A stretch of 45,361 nt of DNA from Bacillota bacterium (lineage in GTDB: Bacteria > Bacillota > Dethiobacteria > Dethiobacterales > Dethiobacteraceae), in the NCBI GenBank assembly GCA_012523945.1, contig JAAYSO010000099.1, forward strand, positions 1 through 45,361, read 5' to 3'. The notes under the pieces were generated by a model. That model was not told where the DNA came from and ran no database searches. It saw nothing but the letters and a program-made list of their open reading frames with translations. Position numbers and translations under genes: made by a program. This document shows, one piece after another, positions 20,546 to 28,604 of the stretch (position 1 is its first letter; each line of letters begins with the position of its first letter).

Positions 20546-21664
20546 TTATTTTTTCACCTCCTGCAGCAAGGAATAAGCCATTTGCAAGGCCTTTTTATCC
20601 TTCCTTTTTACCAGCCGTTCCAAGAAAAGGTACGGGAAAGACCCTTCCGGAAAAAGTTCCGCAATGGTTTCGGGACTGATTTCCAGTTGCAAGTTTGTAT
20701 CATCCCATTCCAGGTAAAAAAGTTTCTCTTGTAGTCGATCCCGCCACTGCAGGCGGTTTTCAAAATCTTCCCTGTTCAGTATTCCCTGCAGTTTTACCCT
20801 CACTAAAGTGCTTTCCCCTGCCTCTGTCAGTTCCTGCATAACTTCTGCAAACTCCTCCGCAGAATTAATAGTTCTTTCCAGATCAAGAAAACGATAAATT
20901 CCTGTATTTATTGCTTTTCCCGTCACATTGCCGTCCTCACCCAGCTTTACCAACCAGGCCGATCCTTCATGGCGGCAATCAAAACCGTCCGGCTCCGGGG
21001 TACCGCAATAGGCAAAGGGAGTGTTAACAAATTCTGCTGCGGCAGGAACCCGTACATGGGTATGGCCCAAAAACCAAAAGTCAAGCCCTGTTGCGAGCAA
21101 TTCGTTTTCCTGCATCGGGTAGTACTGCCGGTCAAAATCAGGAGAATACCCTTCCACGGCACCGTGAGCTATCCCCAAATGCCAGCGTGCAGGTGGTTTT
21201 TCCGGCAAAGTAAAAATCCACTCCAGGGAATTTTCCGGTGAATGCTTGGCCTGGCAAGGAGCGGGATATAACACCACATCCAAGCCGTAATCTGATAAAG
21301 AATACGGTTTTTTCACATAAAGCAAAATTATATTGTCAGCAGCGTAAGTATTAAACTTTTCCCAGAGAAAACTACCGGGGTGATAATAATCATGATTACC
21401 GGGAAGTACGGCACAAACACCGCTAAAGTCGGATAAGATCTCTGCTGTCCGCAGGATCTGTTCTTCTTTAAGCCTGGGCCGTTCAAACAGATCGCCGGCT
21501 ACTACAAACAAATGGCATTTCTCCTCATTGGCTTTACTAACCATGTGCTCAAGCACCCGAAAACGGGCTTCAATCAATTCCTGCCTAATTTCAGCACTAT
21601 ATCCTCTATTTGCAAATTGCATGCCTAAATGTAAATCACCGGTATGAAAAACTTTTATAGTCAT
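20546..21664 (-). CDS. SbcD/Mre11-like metallophosphoesterase nuclease (YhaO-like)
   Basis: A 372-residue DNA exonuclease-type protein. All phosphodiesterase motifs are in place: TGDLH near the N-terminus, AGDLFERP, PGNHDYYHP, a histidine in IAHGAVEG, and LGHTHV. These bind two metal ions and cleave DNA ends. A C-terminal region of about 120 residues probably binds the SbcC-like partner. The ATG at 21664 (MTIKVFHTGDLH) is chosen because it matches the family start and AAGGTGG precedes it; the longer frame to 21820 runs through the terminator hairpin of the neighbouring gene. It is directly coupled to the ATPase gene. Confidence 0.88.
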   Translation of the reverse strand: MTIKVFHTGDLHLGMQFANRGYSAEIRQELIEARFRVLEHMVSKANEEKCHLFVVAGDLFERPRLKEEQILRTAEILSDFSGVCAVLPGNHDYYHPGSFLWEKFNTYAADNIILLYVKKPYSLSDYGLDVVLYPAPCQAKHSPENSLEWIFTLPEKPPARWHLGIAHGAVEGYSPDFDRQYYPMQENELLATGLDFWFLGHTHVRVPAAAEFVNTPFAYCGTPEPDGFDCRHEGSAWLVKLGEDGNVTGKAINTGIYRFLDLERTINSAEEFAEVMQELTEAGESTLVRVKLQGILNREDFENRLQWRDRLQEKLFYLEWDDTNLQLEISPETIAELFPEGSFPYLFLERLVKRKDKKALQMAYSLLQEVKK

Positions 21665-21714
21665 AGTCAATTCCACCTTGCCACCTTTGCAAATCCGATA
21701 ATTTGGACAAAGGG

Positions 21715-21749
21715 AAAGCAGGTGCCCTTTTTTTGTAGGCACCTGCTTT
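21715..21749 (-). terminator. Terminator after the alcohol dehydrogenase gene
   Basis: A 12-base perfect stem (21715-21726 with 21738-21749) has an eleven-base loop. It lies about 90 bases past the dehydrogenase stop codon and 50 bases before the nuclease start codon. On the minus strand the loop, not the 3' flank, carries the A-run; Ts after the stem are few (TTTCCC), so strength is uncertain. Confidence 0.7.
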
Positions 21750-21837
21750 TCTTGCCCCGAAAAGTACCTACATATCCATGAACATACTGGCTGTACTGCA
21801 GCGGTCATGATATTAGGCACATAAATCCTTTTTCGCT

Positions 21838-22992
21838 TTAAGCTTCATCATAAGCACGATGGAGTATTTCTAAAATAGTTTCTTTTGGTGTTTCTTTGGG
21901 AATAAAACCAAAAGTATCATCGTTAAGGGCTAATTCGGCAACTTTTTCCAGAGTCTCTTTTTCAATTCCCAGATCTTTCATGGTGGGAATGCCAATTTCT
22001 TTGGCAAGAGCTCTGACTGCATCGGCAACAGTCTTACCTGCTTCTTCCGGAGATTTGCCTTCCAGATCTAACCCCATGGCTCTGCCCATGACTTTAATTT
22101 TATCGGGAACCACATCAGAGATATATTCAATTACATACGGGGTGGCAATGGCACAGGCAATACCATGCGGGATATGACAGATAGCACCCATGGAGTGGGC
22201 AATGGCATGTCCCAGATGTAAAACAGTGTTTTCAAAAGCCATACCGGCCAGGGTAGCAGCAAAACTCAAATTAGTCCGAGCTTCAATATTGCTACCGTCC
22301 TTTACGGCGATGGGTAGGTATTTATATACCAGGGAAATAACTTTTTCTGCCAGCATATCGCCCATGGGATTGGCTAAAATGGTTGTCATTGATTCTACCC
22401 CGTGAGCAAAGGTATCCATGCCGGTTGTGGCTGTTGAACTGGGTGAAAGTCCCAGGGTAAAATCAGGATCAATAATGGCCAGATCGGGTAAGCAAGGCGG
22501 TCCAATTACCCCACCTTTAACGCCCCTCTTTGTATCGGTAATGACGCTGACAGAGTTGGCTTCACTACCTGTACCGGCTGTTGTGGGAAGCAGGATTAAT
22601 TTCTTGCCGGGGTTCATTTTAATGCTCTTATCCAGGTAACGTGTAATAGGAGAAGGGTTGCCTAAAAGAACGTTAATGGCTTTTGCTGTATCTTGGGCAC
22701 TACCGCCGCCGATACCGATGATTCCGTCCACATTTTGTTCTTTAGCAAATTCTGCACCCCGTTCAACAATAACATCAGGGGGATCAGGCTCTACTTCTTC
22801 AAAGCGGACGACTTCAATACCCTCTTTGATTAAAGTGTCTACAACCTTATCGGCAATACCACTTTTTTTGATGAACTTACCATGTACAACAAGTACTTTT
22901 TTACATCCTAGCTCCTTGACCTTTTCGCCTGTCTGCTGATAAGCACCGCTACCAAATACGATTTGCGGTGTTGAGTTGAGACTGAAAACCAT
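21838..22992 (-). CDS. Iron-containing alcohol dehydrogenase
   Basis: A 384-residue group III alcohol dehydrogenase that interconverts an alcohol and an aldehyde or ketone with NAD(P)H. Cofactor motif GGGSAQDTAK is present, as are the metal-binding pieces DTFAHGVESM, HLGHAIAHSMGA and CHIPHGIACA, giving the expected Asp and three His ligands. The phrase PTTAGTGSEANSVSV is the other family hallmark. The ATG follows AAAGGAG. It has its own promoter (23230-23257) far upstream, leaving a leader of roughly 230 bases. The substrate (butanol, 1,3-propanediol, lactaldehyde or other) cannot be read from the sequence. Confidence 0.93.
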   Translation of the reverse strand: MVFSLNSTPQIVFGSGAYQQTGEKVKELGCKKVLVVHGKFIKKSGIADKVVDTLIKEGIEVVRFEEVEPDPPDVIVERGAEFAKEQNVDGIIGIGGGSAQDTAKAINVLLGNPSPITRYLDKSIKMNPGKKLILLPTTAGTGSEANSVSVITDTKRGVKGGVIGPPCLPDLAIIDPDFTLGLSPSSTATTGMDTFAHGVESMTTILANPMGDMLAEKVISLVYKYLPIAVKDGSNIEARTNLSFAATLAGMAFENTVLHLGHAIAHSMGAICHIPHGIACAIATPYVIEYISDVVPDKIKVMGRAMGLDLEGKSPEEAGKTVADAVRALAKEIGIPTMKDLGIEKETLEKVAELALNDDTFGFIPKETPKETILEILHRAYDEA

Positions 22993-23229
22993 GTAACCGC
23001 TCCTTTCTTTTCTTATTATTTTTTCTTTTCTTACTATTTTTACAAGGTGCCTTCAATATTGTGTGCCTGTTATTGTACCGGCCCCACCTTGCTCTCTTCG
23101 CATTTAAGCTCATGGTCTTGAAGCCTGCGAAGAAATTTTATGTAGGCAGTGTCCCAAATTACGTTAACAGGCAGACCCTGTAAACTCGGAAAATATAAAG
23201 CTCTGTAAAACAGTATTATACATTTACAT
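22993..23229 (-). other. Long untranslated leader of the alcohol dehydrogenase gene
   Basis: About 240 bases separate the promoter from the start codon. An 80-codon open frame crosses it (23070-23312) but begins upstream of the promoter and has no ribosome site, so I do not treat it as a gene. I do not recognise a riboswitch, T-box or terminator-antiterminator pair here. Confidence 0.35.
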
Positions 23230-23257
23230 GATATATTAACAATATTTGTTTTGTCAA
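23230..23257 (-). promoter_or_regulatory. Sigma-A type promoter, minus strand, upstream of the alcohol dehydrogenase
   Basis: TTGACA (23257-23252) is followed after 16 bases by TATATC (23235-23230). A second -10-like TATAAT lies about 15 bases further on. The upstream gene at 23306 has no clear terminator, so read-through is also possible. Confidence 0.6.
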
Positions 23258-23305
23258 TAATGATAGTTCTTTTCTTCTCATGTGTTTTATGGTAAAACCT
23301 TGCCC

Positions 23306-24076
23306 TCACCAAATAATTTCTTGCGGGTATTCGCTGCCCGCCAGTCTGATTTCCGCTTCACTACAATTGTACTCACGAGCAGCCCTTACTACCACGTCTT
23401 TAATCTCCCGGTGCTCATCATCATATTGAAAGTGGGCAATTCTTCTGGCTATCCGGGAAAGATTTTTTAAACGTTTATCCCTGTTCATTTTCAGGTAATC
23501 AATATTTAAAATATCCACATATTGTAAAGCTATTTGCTCTATATAAATATAATTATCATTCATTAGTTTTAACCAGCGGGAAAAAACATTTTCCGTCATC
23601 AGTTCAGAGACGGATTTTTGGAACCGTGCCTGGAATAAACGGATAATAGCAATCGTTTCATCCCAGATCACTTTTCTGTCAAAGGCATTATCCTGTGCTT
23701 GTTTTTGTTTTGACAGATAACGTATTCTGATCTCCACCAATCTGTTGAGAGCCAGCACGATAAAAAACATTTCCGGATACAAACAGTAGCATTTATAATA
23801 CACATTATGTTTGGGTGTAATGAGGGCAAAATGTTTCATCTGCTCATCTGTCATGCCGTTGTTTTTCAATTCAACTTCTCTATTACCCTGCATTGCTTGT
23901 CTAAGATGATAACATAAGCCCAAAACACGTGTAGAGATATCATGGTATTGTATATACTGTTCCGTAAACTCGTTAATGGTAATGGTATGAAATGCCTGCA
24001 CCAATTTGTATAAATCGTAATAATCCCCGCTGATACAAACGCCGGCCAAATTTTCCGTATTGCTAATTGTAATCAT
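23306..24076 (-). CDS. Uncharacterised 256-residue protein (possibly DUF6904-like)
   Basis: I do not recognise this gene with certainty. The N-terminus MITISNTENLAGVCISGDYY recalls a small Firmicutes family of unknown function (DUF6904), but the match is from memory. The protein is soluble, mostly helical, with no signal peptide or membrane segment. Aromatic and charged residues are frequent (YYDLYKLVQAFHTI, HNVYYKCYCLYPEMFFIVLAL), and the C-terminal part contains RIARRIAHFQYDDEHREIKD, a Lys/Arg-rich helix pair. The ATG at 24076 follows AGAGGTG by five bases and is preferred to a start 20 codons upstream. It lies between the alcohol dehydrogenase and the divergent SLH protein gene. Confidence 0.6.
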   Translation of the reverse strand: MITISNTENLAGVCISGDYYDLYKLVQAFHTITINEFTEQYIQYHDISTRVLGLCYHLRQAMQGNREVELKNNGMTDEQMKHFALITPKHNVYYKCYCLYPEMFFIVLALNRLVEIRIRYLSKQKQAQDNAFDRKVIWDETIAIIRLFQARFQKSVSELMTENVFSRWLKLMNDNYIYIEQIALQYVDILNIDYLKMNRDKRLKNLSRIARRIAHFQYDDEHREIKDVVVRAAREYNCSEAEIRLAGSEYPQEIIW

Positions 24077-24238
24077 CACAGCACCTCTAATTTGGCAATC
24101 TACCAGTCTTATAAATTGAATTCGGCTTCTGTACAAAGAATCCCTTTTTAGCCCGGTTATAAAAAATTTTACTGGACAAAATCATTGACCCTTTACGGCA
24201 AAATTGGTTAATTATTCTTAAACAAGGCAGGAATTATG

Positions 24239-24267
24239 TTGAAAAAAGGATAATTAATTAGTAAATA
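24239..24267 (+). promoter_or_regulatory. Possible promoter of the SLH protein gene
   Basis: TTGAAA (24239-24244) and TAAATA (24262-24267) are 17 bases apart in an A/T-rich stretch, about 43 bases before the start codon. Confidence 0.45.
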
Positions 24268-24309
24268 TTAGCACAAATTTGATCTGAACTAAAAACAAGG
24301 AGTGGTTAT

Positions 24310-26907
24310 ATGTCAAGCTGCAAACGGTCAGGTATTTTACTGCTCATCTTTTTAATTTTGTACGTTTCAGGCACAGCTTTGGCTGCAGGTTTATCCCCCT
24401 TCAGCGACGTGCCGGATTCACACTGGGCTTTACCTCATATTATGAAAATGGAATTGCGCGGGGTTATTACCGGATATGGTAACAATATTTTTAAGCCCGA
24501 TAACACGGTAACTCAATTGGAGGCCGCAACCATGGCCGTACGTGCCATGGGCTTGCAAAGTGAAACGGAAAGAACTGATTTAAATATTGATGTAAGCCAT
24601 TATAATTTGCCTACATCTTGGAATGCGGCAGGCTATGTAAAAGTCGCCTTGACAAAAGGCATCATTGATTCAACAAATTTTGTACCGCAAAGTGCCGCCA
24701 GCAGGGCTTGGGTAGCTCAACTGATGATTCGCATGATTGATGCCGAAGACGAATTGAAAATGGACGCCTCCACCAATTTTGATGATGACAGTACCATTCC
24801 CGGCTGGGCAAAAAGTTATGTGGCGCTGGCGGCGGAGAAAGGCCTTATTACCGGCATTGAAAACTTCTCCGGCGGCTATAGTTTTGTACCCAACAACCCG
24901 GTAAAAAGATCTGAACTGGCTGCCATGATCAGCAGAGCCGACCGCTATATGAGTGATGTTAAGGGACAGTTGCCTGTGGCTGAAATTGTCTCGGTAGGTT
25001 ACAGCACCCTGACGCTAAAACAAGCCGCTCAAGCTGAAAGAACTTACCAGGTTACCACCGGTACAGCCGTTTTTGATGTTAATGCCAAACGGAGCACAAT
25101 AACCCAGCTGAAAGCAGGCGATTTGATCCGTTATTATGTAAATGGGCAAGGTGTATTAATCTATATTGAACAGTTAAACAAGGAACATTATCAATCCCGG
25201 GAAAATATAACTGGTAAAGTGGCCCAGCATTTCCCCAGCGACCTGATCCTGACCATACAAAGCAGCGAAGGTAAATTATATACCTATCCTTATGCTAAAG
25301 GTATCTTATCTGAAGACTTGCAAGCCGGTGATGTGGTTACAATTACTGTTAAAGACGGCGTTATCACCGCTATCCGCCTGGATGATAAAACTGGGGAACT
25401 GATCCGGGGCAAAATTTTTTCTTTAGATTTGGAGAATAATATTTTAACCCTGGAAGCAGACGGCCGCTACGCTTCCTACCTTATCTCCGCCAATGTTTCC
25501 GTCAATTACGATGGCGCGCGCTTTCCTACCGTCAAGGACCTGGCGCAAGGCGATGAGGTTGAGATTACCATTGAAGACAATAAAGTTATCGCCATTACGC
25601 TTGTTAAAGCCCTGAACAAAAAATCATTAAGCGGAAAAATTGTTGGCATTGCCGCCACGGAGCAAGTTTTAACCATCCGCACCACAGACGATGAATTACT
25701 TGCTTTAGAAGTACCTGGCAGTGCTGTCATTACCATTGGCGGGATCCTCAATCCTTTATTCAGCGACTTGAAAGTGGATGATGTAATTGACTTTACCATT
25801 GAAGACAACGTAATTGTTTCACTGGCTGTCACTAACAGGGGCTATAAAACGGAAGTCATGGGTAAAGTAGAAGCTTTAAATGTTTCCACTAAGGTTATTG
25901 TGTTGGAAGATGAACTGGGGGAATTGCAGTCATACCGTATCGACAATAATGTCTATCTTGATTTGAATAAAACCAGTCCTACCCTCAGTGATATTAAGGT
26001 GGGCATGATTGTGACCCTCAAACTGCAAGATAATATCGTCTATGAAATCAATCTCCAGAATAAAATAAAAGGCGAAATTGAACAGATTGACAGCCAGCGT
26101 GCTATCATTACAGTAAAAACTGATGCAGGCAGAAAAAATTATAAAATAGACAATGCCCTTATCCGCATCCTAGGCGTCACAAATGCCAGGATCAGGGATT
26201 TAGAGGTAGGACAACAAGTTGTACTGACTTTAGTTGAAGGCAGTGTAGACAGAGTAGACGTCATAACCACTAAAATCAGTACCGTTACCACCATAGAAAC
26301 GACCGCTAACAGAATCGGTATTAAAGACGGCTCCTCAACTGCCCGCTACTATGTCTACCCCGATACGACCATTGTCATAAGTGGTATCAAAAACCCCTCC
26401 CTGCGTGATCTGAAAACAGGTGATACGGTCAAACTTACTTTTGTCGGCAGAGAGTTACAGCAGATCAAACTTGTTCCTGCCCGTTTCGGCACTATTACTT
26501 CACTCAGCCTGCTGGCAAGCAGGATTGTGGTGCAAACCAATTCGGGCGCGGAAACAATCAGTATTAACGATAATGTAACTGTCTACTCTGCCGATGGGAA
26601 AAAGTTAACCGTCAACAGTTTAAAAGAAAATGACTTTGTGAGAATTTTGGCAACAGACGAGGGTATCATCATTACTCTGGCCAAAACAATTAAAGGTGAA
26701 GTGGTAGCAGTTGACTTTTCTACCAGAACTTTATACATCCTTGATGAAAAGGAAACTTACCAGTGGTACACCTTGATTGAATCTGTGCCTGTGTGGGAAA
26801 AGGCATCCGGGCACCGGTTGCAAGACTTGGCAACAGGTACAAAGGTTGAAGTTTACCTGTTTGACAACCAAATCTACGGTATTTGTGTCCTGGCAGCTCT
26901 AGGTTAA
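24310..26907 (+). CDS. S-layer-homology surface protein with about nine beta-rich repeats
   Basis: An 865-residue exported protein. A signal peptide (hydrophobic residues 8-24, likely cut after LAA at about 26) is followed by three SLH domains at about 30-80, 90-145 and 153-215 that should bind pyruvylated secondary cell-wall polymer. The remaining 640 residues consist of about nine degenerate units of 65-75 residues. Each starts with a G-K/E-hydrophobic strand and ends in a DL-x2-GD-x-V-x-(I/L) hairpin, for example DLQAGDVVTITVKDGVITAI and DLKTGDTVKLTFVGRELQQI. Mature protein carries few cysteines. The ATG follows AAGGAG. Probably structural in the envelope; the repeats may be an unnamed domain. 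A strong terminator follows. Confidence 0.88.
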   Translation: MSSCKRSGILLLIFLILYVSGTALAAGLSPFSDVPDSHWALPHIMKMELRGVITGYGNNIFKPDNTVTQLEAATMAVRAMGLQSETERTDLNIDVSHYNLPTSWNAAGYVKVALTKGIIDSTNFVPQSAASRAWVAQLMIRMIDAEDELKMDASTNFDDDSTIPGWAKSYVALAAEKGLITGIENFSGGYSFVPNNPVKRSELAAMISRADRYMSDVKGQLPVAEIVSVGYSTLTLKQAAQAERTYQVTTGTAVFDVNAKRSTITQLKAGDLIRYYVNGQGVLIYIEQLNKEHYQSRENITGKVAQHFPSDLILTIQSSEGKLYTYPYAKGILSEDLQAGDVVTITVKDGVITAIRLDDKTGELIRGKIFSLDLENNILTLEADGRYASYLISANVSVNYDGARFPTVKDLAQGDEVEITIEDNKVIAITLVKALNKKSLSGKIVGIAATEQVLTIRTTDDELLALEVPGSAVITIGGILNPLFSDLKVDDVIDFTIEDNVIVSLAVTNRGYKTEVMGKVEALNVSTKVIVLEDELGELQSYRIDNNVYLDLNKTSPTLSDIKVGMIVTLKLQDNIVYEINLQNKIKGEIEQIDSQRAIITVKTDAGRKNYKIDNALIRILGVTNARIRDLEVGQQVVLTLVEGSVDRVDVITTKISTVTTIETTANRIGIKDGSSTARYYVYPDTTIVISGIKNPSLRDLKTGDTVKLTFVGRELQQIKLVPARFGTITSLSLLASRIVVQTNSGAETISINDNVTVYSADGKKLTVNSLKENDFVRILATDEGIIITLAKTIKGEVVAVDFSTRTLYILDEKETYQWYTLIESVPVWEKASGHRLQDLATGTKVEVYLFDNQIYGICVLAALG

Positions 26908-26910
26908 ATA

Positions 26911-26934
26911 AAGGACCCTCTCCGCAGGGTCCTT
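26911..26934 (+). terminator. Terminator of the SLH protein gene
   Basis: AAGGACCCT pairs with AGGGTCCTT around a six-base loop and is followed by further Ts, four bases after the stop codon. Confidence 0.92.
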
Positions 26935-27062
26935 TTTAGATGCACTTTTCCTCACAAATATTTTGGTTCCCACCTTTTTCCCAGGGTGTCAGGAGCTGAT
27001 GGCTATGGTAAAATAACTGTGTGAATGTGATGCTTTTAAATTACCAAACTGGAGGAATATGT

Positions 27063-27818
27063 ATGCACGAAATCTTGGTAAAAGGAAAAACGCTCCCGGA
27101 GGCATACCACAAATCCATCCTGGAGCTTCATACAAACGGCTTAATCACTGATTGTCCTGATTACCAGCAAAAACAAAAAGAATGTAGCATAACAATTTAT
27201 GTGAAGGAGCCTTTAGCGGAACCGATGATAAGTAAACTTTTCATCGGCGGGTTTGAAGAGTTGGAACAATACCGGCAGGAGATCCTTGACGGGATACTGG
27301 ACTTTTTAATCGGACATGGCTGGGATTATACCTATCATGATCGCATTGCCAGACAATTACCGTTTATTTACGACGAGTTACAAAGGAACCCTTACAGCCG
27401 CAGGGCAGTAATTGATGTCAGGGACTGGGAAGCCGATACTAAAGAAGGCAATACCTCTCCGGCCTGTTTACAGCATATCCAGTATTTTATTCGTGACCGG
27501 AAGTTACATTGCAAAGTCCTGATGCGCAGTAACGATGCGCCTGAAGCGGCTTTTATGAATATGTTTGCTTTTATTATGTTACAGGAAAGCGTGGCCGGTA
27601 AATTGGGCTACCAGGTAGGTTCCTATACTCACAGGGCAAATAGTTATCACTGCTATGAAAAAGATTTTCAGCTGCTGGAAAATTATGCGCGAAAAATTAC
27701 AACCCGTAGCCTTGAAGAACTTACATATGCTTATGAAGGCTATTTTAAGGAATTAATGGAAGAAGCAAAGCCAAAAATTGCCCAAAAAGTAGCGGCGCTT
27801 AAGGAAAAAAGAAAGTAA
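27063..27818 (+). CDS. Thymidylate synthase family protein, archaeal-like
   Basis: A 251-residue protein that I read as a ThyA-fold pyrimidine C5-transferase. Lined up with known enzymes it keeps the catalytic cysteine (Cys135 in SPACLQHIQ), the nucleotide-binding RSND (155-158), an Asn at the pyrimidine-sensing position (Asn166 in FMNMFAF), and a His and Tyr that bind the ribose (His196, Tyr198 in NSYHCYE). The dimer-interface Arg pair SRR is at 112-114. The N-terminus KGKTLPEAYHKSI resembles the methanogen-type enzymes more than E. coli ThyA. Substrate could be dUMP, or dCMP or another pyrimidine. The ATG follows GGAGG by seven bases. It converges on the macrodomain gene, with only five bases between the stops. 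Confidence 0.75.
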   Translation: MHEILVKGKTLPEAYHKSILELHTNGLITDCPDYQQKQKECSITIYVKEPLAEPMISKLFIGGFEELEQYRQEILDGILDFLIGHGWDYTYHDRIARQLPFIYDELQRNPYSRRAVIDVRDWEADTKEGNTSPACLQHIQYFIRDRKLHCKVLMRSNDAPEAAFMNMFAFIMLQESVAGKLGYQVGSYTHRANSYHCYEKDFQLLENYARKITTRSLEELTYAYEGYFKELMEEAKPKIAQKVAALKEKRK

Positions 27819-27823
27819 AACGT

Positions 27824-28603
27824 TTATACCAGCAAACTGCGATAGATTGTTTCATCTGCATCAGTAAAAACATTGAAAACAACACGCTTAACGATAGTGT
27901 CCCGGTCAAGAAACTTTTTCACGCGGCTGACGGCAATTTCAGCCGCTTTATCTTTGGGGAAGCGGAAAACTCCTGTGGAGATACAACAAAAGGCAATGCT
28001 TTGACAACCGTTGGCAGCTGCCAGTTGCAGGCAACTGTCATAACATGAGGCCAGCAAATCACAGTCTTGCTGTGTCAGCGCATGGTCGATAATCGGTCCA
28101 ACCGTATGAAGTATATATTTGGCCGGCAAATTAAAGGCAGGTGTAATCTTGGCCTGACCGGTGGGTTCTTCGTGGCCCTGTTTTACCATCAGCTCGTGGC
28201 AGTACAACCTTAACTGAATGCCGCTATAAGTGTGAATGCAATTATCAATACAATCATGGCACGGCAGCCAGCAACCTTCCATTTGACTGTTGGCAGCATT
28301 AACAATGGCATCAATTTTAAGTGTGGTAATATCGCCTTTCCAAATCACCAGACGGGGATCGGCTGCTGTTGCCGGCAGCAGGTTGGCATCAACTATTCCC
28401 CGCTCCTTGATCAGCTCCTGCAGATACTCATCCTGAATTTTCAGGAATTCATCACTAATGGGCATGCTGGGGCGAACATTCATTAAAGAACGCAACAACC
28501 GCCACTGCTGCTCCTGGTCTGCAGGCACTTCTATATTTTCATAACGCGGATTTTCTTTAAGCAGTTCCCGGATTAAATAAAGTCTTCTTTCAGCTTGTGT
28601 CAT
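27824..28603 (-). CDS. Zinc-type macrodomain, protein ADP-ribosyl hydrolase
   Basis: A 259-residue protein of the class that accompanies class M sirtuins and removes ADP-ribose from modified protein side chains. An N-terminal helical part of about 80 residues precedes the macrodomain. Within the domain are VIWKGDIT, IVNAANSQMEGC (100-111), the zinc cluster region PCHDCIDNCIH (114-124), HTVGP (166-170) and the loop STGVFRFP (209-216). The zinc-binding His/Cys group distinguishes these Zn-macros from ordinary macrodomains. The ATG at 28603 is chosen because AAGGA lies nine bases before it; the frame extends upstream within the sirtuin gene. It starts two bases after the sirtuin stop, so they are coupled. 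Function is known from family work, target here unknown. Confidence 0.88.
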   Translation of the reverse strand: MTQAERRLYLIRELLKENPRYENIEVPADQEQQWRLLRSLMNVRPSMPISDEFLKIQDEYLQELIKERGIVDANLLPATAADPRLVIWKGDITTLKIDAIVNAANSQMEGCWLPCHDCIDNCIHTYSGIQLRLYCHELMVKQGHEEPTGQAKITPAFNLPAKYILHTVGPIIDHALTQQDCDLLASCYDSCLQLAAANGCQSIAFCCISTGVFRFPKDKAAEIAVSRVKKFLDRDTIVKRVVFNVFTDADETIYRSLLV

Positions 28604-28604
28604 T

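Noticed and set aside
23070-23312. An 80-codon minus-strand frame across the dehydrogenase leader
   Set aside because: It starts inside the coding end of the upstream gene region, overlaps the promoter, and has no ribosome site or family resemblance.
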